From a virus, in IMG/VR virus record IMGVR_UViG_3300018045_000011, positions 1 to 29,373 of that record: 29,373 nt of DNA. The stretch is one strand, 5' to 3'. Below the pieces are notes generated by a model that was given only the letters and a program-made list of their open reading frames with translations, was not told the DNA's origin and made no database searches. Numbering within the stretch: position 1 is the stretch's first letter; the number at the start of each line of letters is the position of its first letter. Positions 19,749 through 25,726 of the stretch are shown piece by piece. A program made the position numbers and the translations under genes.

Positions 19749-20919
19749 TGTCTTTAATGCTCTGATGAGTACGCCTGCTGATAAGAAGATTGTTATCAAT
19801 CGGGGAGGTACTCGATCGGGTAAGACCTACTCTATAAGCCAACAGATAGTTATCTGGCTGCTGACTGGCAAATGGAACGACAGCATAACCAAGCTAGAGG
19901 GGACCTGCGACGTGGTGCGGAAGACTATGCCAGCCCTGCGAGCCTCGGCAATGAAGGATTTTACCAACATTCTTGAGCAAACAGGCCTTGCCCATCTGGT
20001 TCACCACATCAAGCGGGACAACATCTTCCAGTTTGAAGGGCGGGAGGTTCGCTTCTACCAGACCGATGATGAGCACAAATTGAGGGGTAACCAGCGGGAT
20101 TTCCTCTTTATCAATGAGGCGGATAAACTGACCTATGAGGAGGAGTTCTTTCAGCTCCTTATCCGTACTCGTGTGCAAATCGTGTTGGACTTCAACCCTT
20201 CCGACCCCTATACTTGGATAAAGACCAAGTTAGAAGATGATAGGGCCCTAAGAATGGGGGATGTTCGGACGGTGGTTTCTACCTACCTAGATAACCCCTG
20301 TTTGCCGCCTTCACTCATCAGGGAGATTGAAGCCATCACGGACCCCGACTTAAAAAAGGTCTACCGATACGGCCAATACGGAACGGTTAAGGGCTTGGTA
20401 TTTCCCAAAATACAGCTCGTTAGCCGCCTGCCTGACGGCCTAAAGAAAGTCGCTATCGGTTTGGACTTTGGGTTCACCAACGACCCAACAGCGGCGGTTA
20501 TCTGCGGGCAGCTCGGGGATATTTTATTCTTCCGCTGCATCATCTATGATAGGGCCCTGACCAACCAAGATATTGCTGAGAGGCTCTTGCCTTACGGCCT
20601 GCCAGTTATTGCGGACAGCGCCGAGCCCAAGAGTATTGAGGAGCTGCGCCGCTTAGGCATTAGAGTTCGGCCAGCCGTTAAGGGGCCCGATTCTATCCGT
20701 CAAGGTATCGCCTTGCTAAAGCGGTATGAGCTGGCAGTTACTGGGGATAGCGAGCCTATTATTATGGAGCAGAAGCTCTATAAGTATGCGGACGATCTCA
20801 ATACAAAAGCAAAGCGCCTCAACCCAATCGACAAGAACAACCACGCCTGGGACGCTATTCGCTACTGGGCGCAACATTATTTGTCACGGCGGTCCGATGG
20901 TGGACCCTTTACAACCTAA
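19720..20919 (+). CDS. terL: Large terminase subunit (PBSX type)
   Basis: The 399-residue motor protein drives DNA into the capsid and cuts it. The ATPase part has Walker A GGTRSGKT (residues 29-36), then FLFINEADKL as Walker B with the catalytic glutamate, and a motif around LDFNPS. The nuclease part has GLDFGFTNDPTAAV (first acidic residue), IADSAEPKSIEEL, and NHAWDAIRYW near the end, the three-acid RNase H-like site. All parts are present, so it should be active. The portal is not next to it; it lies at the far left of the window beyond the early region. Confidence 0.95.
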   Translation: MKSKPLIRSNVFNALMSTPADKKIVINRGGTRSGKTYSISQQIVIWLLTGKWNDSITKLEGTCDVVRKTMPALRASAMKDFTNILEQTGLAHLVHHIKRDNIFQFEGREVRFYQTDDEHKLRGNQRDFLFINEADKLTYEEEFFQLLIRTRVQIVLDFNPSDPYTWIKTKLEDDRALRMGDVRTVVSTYLDNPCLPPSLIREIEAITDPDLKKVYRYGQYGTVKGLVFPKIQLVSRLPDGLKKVAIGLDFGFTNDPTAAVICGQLGDILFFRCIIYDRALTNQDIAERLLPYGLPVIADSAEPKSIEELRRLGIRVRPAVKGPDSIRQGIALLKRYELAVTGDSEPIIMEQKLYKYADDLNTKAKRLNPIDKNNHAWDAIRYWAQHYLSRRSDGGPFTT

Positions 20920-20927
20920 ATGGAACT

Positions 20928-21143
20928 ATGGAAAAGAAAGAGCTATTAGTTTACCCAACTGGGCAATTGGTTTTTGCTGGCAAAAATGTCGGGCAAATTA
21001 CCCCCTGCCGAGGAAAGTATAAGTTAGTAATGAATTATCGCCTTGCGAGTATGCAAGCGCTTACACTCGAAGAACAAACGGCCATAGACTTGGCTGAACA
21101 TTTTATCTCATTAAATAATACGACCACAGATGGCGAACTATGA
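20928..21143 (+). CDS. Small late protein (71 aa), unknown
   Basis: Starts 8 nt after TerL. The product has a beta-hairpin-like N-terminus (ELLVYPTGQLVFAGKNVGQI) and a helical, acidic C-terminus. It overlaps the next gene by 14 nt. Such small proteins after TerL may be head completion or regulators; no family is recognised. Confidence 0.55.
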   Translation: MEKKELLVYPTGQLVFAGKNVGQITPCRGKYKLVMNYRLASMQALTLEEQTAIDLAEHFISLNNTTTDGEL

Positions 21144-21639
21144 AAAAATTGAGAAGCTAGCAGCGCTGCTAGTTGAGGAGATCGAATCTACCAATGTACC
21201 CACCAGCTTCAAAATGCTTGGGAAGACCATTGAGCAAGTGATTGTAACTGGCCAAGCGAAGCGAGGCGGAGGCCGCCGCCCAAAGGGCCGTCAGCTTCCT
21301 AAAAGCAAAATTGCCGAACGCTACGGAGTAAACCCCAAAGAGGCCAAAAAAGCAAAACCCCAAACTCTGGCCGACAAGGTTGAAGCAGCACGAGCTGCGA
21401 ACGCTCAAAACGAAGGGGTGTCCAATGAGGAGCCTCTTGGAGAGGACGTTGTTTTTGACGTTGTTTCTGATGTCACCGAAGAGCAGGGGGAGCAGATCGA
21501 ATTGGTTGATGAAGACAATGCCGTCCTTGCTACTGGAGTAGTTAATAAGGAGCGGCCAGTTAAAGGCAAGCAAGGTAGCCGTTCGACCAAAAAGACAACC
21601 CCTAAAAAGACAGTCCAAAAGAAAGGGCTGAATGATTAG
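21130..21639 (+). CDS. Unknown late protein with basic, histone-H1-like tail
   Basis: The 169-residue protein has a helical N-terminus, a basic GGGRRPKGRQLPKS stretch, and a helical motif KSKIAERYGVNPKEAKKA. The middle is acidic (DVVFDVVSDVTEEQGEQIEL), and the tail is lysine/threonine-rich (RSTKKTTPKKTVQKK). Basic stretch and tail suggest DNA contact, for example in packaging, but no known domain appears. It is joined by short overlaps to both neighbours. Confidence 0.55.
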   Translation: MANYEKIEKLAALLVEEIESTNVPTSFKMLGKTIEQVIVTGQAKRGGGRRPKGRQLPKSKIAERYGVNPKEAKKAKPQTLADKVEAARAANAQNEGVSNEEPLGEDVVFDVVSDVTEEQGEQIELVDEDNAVLATGVVNKERPVKGKQGSRSTKKTTPKKTVQKKGLND

Positions 21640-22324
21640 GGTCAAAATCAACGGTGTGGCGGCCTCCTTCCCTGAGGGGCCTAAGGAGGTCAGCTTGCGC
21701 CAATACATTGCTTACTGCGACCTACAGGATACGGCTCCGAAAGTGTTCAGGGATTACTATTTCCCAGAGGAAGATGAAGGCAGGGCCGAAGCTATTGCCG
21801 CCTTTCACGACCCCGCCAACCAGTTGGCAATTTTTAGCCACTACAAAAAGGTGCTCCAGCTATTTGCACCCCAGTTAGATGATGCCTTGTTTAGTAAGGC
21901 CCAGCCCCAGCAGTTGGCCGGCCTAGTCGTCCGCTGCATGCAGGCCGTTCTTCCAACGCCGAGCGAAGAGCGAGCGGGCAGGGTAATCGAGCACGAAGGG
22001 GAAGAATGGGAAATCCCCGCAAAGTTTATGAGGGGGGCTACTGTCTCCGAATATTTGGAGGCGGCCCAGTTCCTACAAAGCGCCAAAGAGGTAACATCTG
22101 GCCAATGGCAAAAGATGGCCTATGTTATGGCCGTACTTGTAAGGCGGCCCAACGAACCGTACAGCGAGGAGCTGATCAAGCCTCGGGCAGAGATGTTCTT
22201 AGGCTGGCCACTTGCGCACGCCTATAGGGTGGGTTTTTTTTTGCGGAGACAGTCCGTAAAGTTAAGAGCGCTTACCCAGCGCTTTATCGTGGCGCAGGAG
22301 GCGGCGCAGCTCTCCAAGGACTAG
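21632..22324 (+). CDS. Tail assembly chaperone-like protein, zero-frame product
   Basis: The 230-residue product starts with VKINGVAASFPEGPKEVSLRQYIA, the ubiquitin-like INGxxxxxPxxWxxVTLxQYI opening of many phage tail-assembly proteins, followed by helices. A slippery run (GGGTTTTTTTTTG, 22231-22243) lies about 30 codons from its end. After a -1 shift at this point the protein would continue 88 codons in the other frame and end exactly at the next gene's start codon. The layout matches lambda G/GT, where a fixed fraction of ribosomes shift. The tape measure gene is 5.6 kb away, further than usual. Start ATG overlaps the previous stop by 8 nt. Confidence 0.65.
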   Translation: MIRVKINGVAASFPEGPKEVSLRQYIAYCDLQDTAPKVFRDYYFPEEDEGRAEAIAAFHDPANQLAIFSHYKKVLQLFAPQLDDALFSKAQPQQLAGLVVRCMQAVLPTPSEERAGRVIEHEGEEWEIPAKFMRGATVSEYLEAAQFLQSAKEVTSGQWQKMAYVMAVLVRRPNEPYSEELIKPRAEMFLGWPLAHAYRVGFFLRRQSVKLRALTQRFIVAQEAAQLSKD

Positions 22325-22506
22325 ACAAGTTCGGGACCTACTTAATAGAGCAGGCCTTGGCAGAGGCTGGGGTTTTTAACCTGCCCAACCTTACCCCAAT
22401 GGACAGCGCAGGCAAAGCGAGCTTGCATAAAGCATTCCTTTACCTAGATGCCAAAGCGGCGGTCGAGCAGGCCAAAGCCAAGGCACAGCAAAAACAGCAG
22501 CGATGA
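22228..22506 (+). CDS. Frameshift extension of the tail chaperone-like gene (GT-type)
   Basis: The -1 frame opens at 22228, directly after TAG at 22225, and runs to TGA at 22504. It has no ATG near its beginning, so it needs a shift at the T9 run. The fusion would be about 291 residues: ORF1 to F203, then 88 codons ending ...QQKQQR. The extension is protein-like (LDKFGTYLIEQALAEAGVF, then a Lys/Ala/Gln-rich helix). Its stop overlaps the next ATG (22503), as elsewhere in this operon; without the shift a 178-nt gap would remain. Confidence 0.7.
   Translation, partial: GGFFFAETVRKVKSAYPALYRGAGGGAALQGLDKFGTYLIEQALAEAGVFNLPNLTPMDSAGKASLHKAFLYLDAKAAVEQAKAKAQQKQQR
22231..22243 (+). other. Slippery sequence for -1 frameshift
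   Basis: GGG followed by nine T and G. In the zero frame it reads GGT TTT TTT TTG; a one-base backward slip leaves TTT codons paired identically. Whether a downstream structure stimulates the shift could not be judged. Confidence 0.65.
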
Positions 22507-23072
22507 ATCTTGTAGAAATTGCCAATGTATTTAATACGCTTTGTCAATTACACCCAGAGGTTGGCTACTTCCACTATGGGTGGCGAAGCGACGTTAATTT
22601 GGCCATATCGAATAACTTTGCTCCAGATGGGGTAAGGAGCTATCCTTATGTCCACATGGACTTTACAAAGGACGTAACCAACCTAAAGGCCCACCCGCAA
22701 ACGACCAGCGAAATATACCTTATTGTTTCGGTCCCACAGGGGAGGGACAATTTAGGCCAAGGGCAGGAAGATGCAAACACCACCATAGTGGAGCAGCAAG
22801 CTAAGGTTAAGGAGATAGGCCTTAGCCTTATTAGGGGTTTTGTAGATGTTGGCCGAAATCAATACTCCTCTAAGTTTAGCGTGGTGTCTGATGTGGACAT
22901 TACCTACTCGGCCAACTATGCAGGCGACCAGCTTGTAGTGGCCTTCTTTAATTTTAGTATCAGATATGCGGACGATTGCCCGCAGATTTATACAGACTAT
23001 AGTTTGTTGCCGCCTAATTTCCAGCCTCTTCCAGTTAGTGGGGTCAGCGACTATGAAAAAGAATTTGAGTAA
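22503..23072 (+). CDS. Unknown tail-region protein, possibly tail terminator/completion
   Basis: The 189-residue protein is beta-rich and acidic, with aromatic motifs near the N-terminus (EVGYFHYGWRSDVNLAISN) and a C-terminal region with FFNFSIRYADDCPQIYTD. It sits between the chaperone-like gene and a gp10-like gene, a location used for tail terminator or head-tail joining proteins. Its stop overlaps the next start (TAATG). No family match is certain. Confidence 0.55.
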   Translation: MNLVEIANVFNTLCQLHPEVGYFHYGWRSDVNLAISNNFAPDGVRSYPYVHMDFTKDVTNLKAHPQTTSEIYLIVSVPQGRDNLGQGQEDANTTIVEQQAKVKEIGLSLIRGFVDVGRNQYSSKFSVVSDVDITYSANYAGDQLVVAFFNFSIRYADDCPQIYTDYSLLPPNFQPLPVSGVSDYEKEFE

Positions 23073-23590
23073 TGAGCATCTTCACCCAAATAGCCGCCGA
23101 GCTCGGCCCTATCCTTGTCGATGGGGTCAGAACAGAAATACTAGCCCAAGGGCATAAGCTTACAGGCTCTTTGTTGAAGTCTGTAGAGGCAAGGGTTAAA
23201 GAGCTGGCCACAGGGGCGCAGGTTCAAATCTGGCTCAATGATTATGGCGTGCCGCTCAATACTGGGGTACCTGCCCAGAACATACCTTATACGGCTGGCA
23301 GCGGTGCGACTAGCTCGGCTTATATTCAAGGCCTGATATTATACGCTCGCTTGCGCTTTCGAGTGCCAATCAGCGAGGCCAAAAGCATCGCCTTTGCCAT
23401 AGCCAACAAACACAAGGCGGAGGGAATGCCCACCAAAGCCTCTAGACGGTTTAGCTCCACAGGTAAGCGGACCGAGTTCTTGCAAGAGGCACAACAAAGA
23501 ACCGCCCCCGATGTGGAGGCGGCTATTGAACAAGCGATTGAGCGGGCGGTGGTAGATGTCTTTGCTGTACTGACCGAGGCCCGCTTCTAA
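23072..23590 (+). CDS. HK97 gp10-like head-tail or tail completion protein
   Basis: The 172-residue product resembles HK97 gp10-type proteins that join head and tail: an N-terminal helical stretch (FTQIAAELGPILVDGVRTEI), the recurrent GHKLTGSLLKSVEARV turn, a central part with GVPAQNIPYT, and a C-terminal helix (VEAAIEQAIERAVVDVFAVL). The match is by overall pattern and context. It ends at a conserved terminator. Confidence 0.6.
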   Translation: MSIFTQIAAELGPILVDGVRTEILAQGHKLTGSLLKSVEARVKELATGAQVQIWLNDYGVPLNTGVPAQNIPYTAGSGATSSAYIQGLILYARLRFRVPISEAKSIAFAIANKHKAEGMPTKASRRFSSTGKRTEFLQEAQQRTAPDVEAAIEQAIERAVVDVFAVLTEARF

Positions 23591-23596
23591 ATAGAA

Positions 23597-23630
23597 AGCC
23601 CCTAAGCGCAACGCCTAGGGGCCTTTTTTT
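23597..23630. terminator. Terminator shared by convergent genes
   Basis: AGCCCCTA pairs with TAGGGGC around AGCGCAACGCC, followed by seven T on the plus strand; the T-run overlaps the stop codon of the minus-strand gene. It is the second close copy of the 15778 terminator, differing in one loop base. Confidence 0.85.
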
Positions 23631-23868
23631 ATGTGCGCTCATTGCGCAAAAACCAGCAGTCGTCGATGGCATCGGCTGCTTGGTATTTATTTATGAAGTC
23701 GGCCTTTTCGGCCAACCCCACTTGCCGCAGCTCCTCCAGCCTTGGTACCCTGTAAAAGGGCTCGGCCCAGATGCGGACCGTCTTAATCTCAATTCCTCGG
23801 TACTCCATACCATCTTTTGTCAGATGGTCGAAGCGATACTCGTTACAAGGCTTATTATTGATCGACAT
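23629..23868 (-). CDS. Small unknown protein, end of a minus-strand three-gene unit
   Basis: With start at 23868 (overlapping the upstream gene's stop by 14 nt) the product has 79 residues: polar, with Arg-Tyr-rich N-terminus (YRFDHLTKDGMEYRGIEIK) and WFLRNERT at the C-terminus. It follows the small membrane protein in the same operon. A longer form from 23898 is possible. Function unknown. Confidence 0.55.
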   Translation of the reverse strand: MSINNKPCNEYRFDHLTKDGMEYRGIEIKTVRIWAEPFYRVPRLEELRQVGLAEKADFINKYQAADAIDDCWFLRNERT

Positions 23869-24073
23869 ACTCTTGTATTTTTTCGTTAGTGAGCTCAATG
23901 AAGTAGGCCTCTTCGCTTTGGCGGCAGGCCTCTAGCTCCTTGATAAGAGCCTCTCTCTCTTTGATTAGGGCCTCTAGGCGCTGGGTTGCTGTATGTAGCT
24001 TGATGGCTGTGGCGAAGGTGCCGATGGCCAAGAATAGCCAAGCGCCCAGCCAGATTATGTTAGGCTGTTTCAT
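23855..24073 (-). CDS. Small membrane-anchored coiled-coil protein
   Basis: The 72-residue product has an N-terminal hydrophobic helix (IIWLGAWLFLAIGTFATAI, residues 6-24) followed by a coiled-coil, QRLEALIKEREALIKELEA, and an acidic C-terminus. This is the form of an inner-membrane anchor with a short helical extension, as in i-spanins or anchor subunits. Overlapping starts and stops tie it to both neighbours. A lysis or exclusion role is possible by form only. Confidence 0.55.
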   Translation of the reverse strand: MKQPNIIWLGAWLFLAIGTFATAIKLHTATQRLEALIKEREALIKELEACRQSEEAYFIELTNEKIQEYVDQ

Positions 24074-24413
24074 CTAGGCGGTTTTGTGCTGCCACAGCGG
24101 CAGCGATTAAGATAATAGCTAGGGTGTCAAAGCCCATAGCTTGAGTAATAGGCAACTTGTCGCCGCCCTCAAACGTAGCCATTAGGCCTTGGGGGTGGAT
24201 GTCAACCCCGACTAGGGTACCTAGCTTAGTGTGCCCCACTTTGGGGGTTCTCCAGTTGGGGGTTAAGTAAAAGGCCCCGTGAAGCTCAAGGGCTCGGATG
24301 ATTTCCAACTCTGGCTGTTGGCTGATTGGGTTGGCTTGCTTCTCGACCCTTTTGCGGGCCAGAAACAATCTTGTTTGCTCCAACATCGTGGGTAGCTCCA
24401 TTACTGCATTCAT
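24060..24413 (-). CDS. Unknown protein with C-terminal hydrophobic helix
   Basis: The 117-residue protein has a soluble N-terminal part with PNWRTPKVGHTKLGTLVGVDIHP, then a single hydrophobic C-terminal segment (FDTLAIILIAAAVAAQN). It starts after ACAACAAATATAT, a variant of the early start signal, and is the first gene of a minus-strand unit placed inside the tail operon. A tail-anchored membrane protein is a reasonable reading. No family recognised. Confidence 0.55.
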   Translation of the reverse strand: MNAVMELPTMLEQTRLFLARKRVEKQANPISQQPELEIIRALELHGAFYLTPNWRTPKVGHTKLGTLVGVDIHPQGLMATFEGGDKLPITQAMGFDTLAIILIAAAVAAQNRLDETA

Positions 24414-24532
24414 ATCAGATATATTTGTTGTTGTTTACAATACTGCAATTTAAGCAACCCTCCTTAGACTTCCTAATTTTTACGAGCGGAATTTTACAGA
24501 GGGGTTGGGGCGTTGTGGTAAAAAAAGAAGAT
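24414..24532. promoter_or_regulatory. Divergent region between the minus-strand cassette and the tail genes
   Basis: On the minus strand it carries the leader and start signal ACAACAAATATAT of the cassette. On the plus strand it must supply transcription of the following tail genes, because the upstream operon ends at the 23597 terminator. The plus side has TTTTTACGAG (near 24477-24486) and TTGTGGTAAAAAAAGAAGA just before ATG 24533, similar to the amidase leader. No early-type -7 element is placed suitably. Confidence 0.45.
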
Positions 24533-25726
24533 ATGGCAGTAATAAATGGCCCGCAGGGCGACTTGGTGACCTGCTACAGGCCCATTATATACCGAACCGA
24601 GCAGGTGAGCGCAATCCCTTTATTGTACGCTCTGTGCACCGTCACGATCGACGGAGTTGGACACACTATAAAAAAAAGCCCCTTTGAAGTAGTGGGGACC
24701 ACTTACCGCTTTGAGTTCGATCTAGCTCAGATCTTTGTTGGGGTGACTGCTCCACAGGCTGGCCGATCCACAATGTTCCCAGATATTACCTACACTTTTG
24801 TAGGGGTGGAGAATACGGACGCTACAAAGGACTTTAGCGCCGATGTGGCTTATTACGGGGAAGATCCAACAACTGGGTTGCCTACCCTGCTGGAGCTATC
24901 CGACGAATTAAGCGGACCTAGAGTCTGCATTACTACCGTCCAGCAAGACGAAGACTACCAACTGGCTAGATTCCAAACCCCGCTAGCTGACTGGCTTAGC
25001 TGGGGCCTTGATGGGGAGACGGTAGGGCCAGACGACTATCGTCCTGCCACCTTGGTAACGGACGGCCAATTGCGGCCCTACCTTCGGTTGGAAAGTCCAT
25101 TGACAGTTGTGCCGAGGGATATTGCCCTCCCCCAGCTAGATAGCCGCAAGTTTCGCACTATGGACCTAGGCCCTCAAGCTATGGCCGATGGGGGCGGCAC
25201 TTTGATAACAGCGCTAGAGCAGGGCTATACGGTTACTGCTGGGTATTATACGGCAGACGCAGACCCGAACAGCTTTGTAGCCAGTCATAAAACAATTAGT
25301 TTTAACTACTCCAATGCGCCCAAATGCAATAGCACCCGCCTAATCTTCCTCAATCGCCTAGGTGGGGCGGAAGTGCTAGAGATAGCGGGCCGAGTTCGCG
25401 AACTGCTATCCGTAAGCAGCACAGAGGCAAGAACGCCCCTGCCCTTTGATGTGACCTTAGCCCAGCCCTTTAGTGTGGACCAGAGAGGCCGCAGGCGGCT
25501 ACAGGTTGAGGCGGTCAAGACTGCCGAGCTGAGCGGGCAGCTCTATACAGAGGATTATACCTTACTGGAGGACCTGCGCACCACTCCAGAGGCCTATATT
25601 CAAGTTGGGCAAAGTCTACAGGCAGTAACCATTGTAGATGCCGAGCTGCTGCTGGGAGACACTAACGAGCTAGCCACAGCATCGGTTGTTCTTCGATTTG
25701 CGCAGGATAGAATAATACAGCGATAA
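24533..25726 (+). CDS. Virion tail protein, unknown family
   Basis: The 397-residue protein is beta-rich, acidic, with low lysine and no membrane segment, typical of structural virion proteins. It begins MAVINGPQGDLVTCYRPIIY; the region with PQAGRSTMFPDITYTF and the end with VVLRFAQDRIIQR are distinctive. The start at 24533 is chosen because the upstream in-frame extension (from 24326) overlaps the minus-strand gene and is hydrophobic, unlike a virion protein. It overlaps the next tail gene by one base (TAATG). Probably a tail tube-associated, distal tail or baseplate component. Confidence 0.7.
   Translation: MAVINGPQGDLVTCYRPIIYRTEQVSAIPLLYALCTVTIDGVGHTIKKSPFEVVGTTYRFEFDLAQIFVGVTAPQAGRSTMFPDITYTFVGVENTDATKDFSADVAYYGEDPTTGLPTLLELSDELSGPRVCITTVQQDEDYQLARFQTPLADWLSWGLDGETVGPDDYRPATLVTDGQLRPYLRLESPLTVVPRDIALPQLDSRKFRTMDLGPQAMADGGGTLITALEQGYTVTAGYYTADADPNSFVASHKTISFNYSNAPKCNSTRLIFLNRLGGAEVLEIAGRVRELLSVSSTEARTPLPFDVTLAQPFSVDQRGRRRLQVEAVKTAELSGQLYTEDYTLLEDLRTTPEAYIQVGQSLQAVTIVDAELLLGDTNELATASVVLRFAQDRIIQR

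Noticed and set aside
24419-24426. TATATTTG on the plus strand as a promoter for the tail genes
   Set aside because: It is the complement of the minus-strand start signal and lacks CTGCCC and a correctly spaced TTG box; kept as a possible overlap only.
24326-24532. Longer start of the tail protein at 24326
   Set aside because: The extra residues overlap the minus-strand gene and are hydrophobic; the ATG at 24533 follows an A-rich leader similar to the amidase gene.
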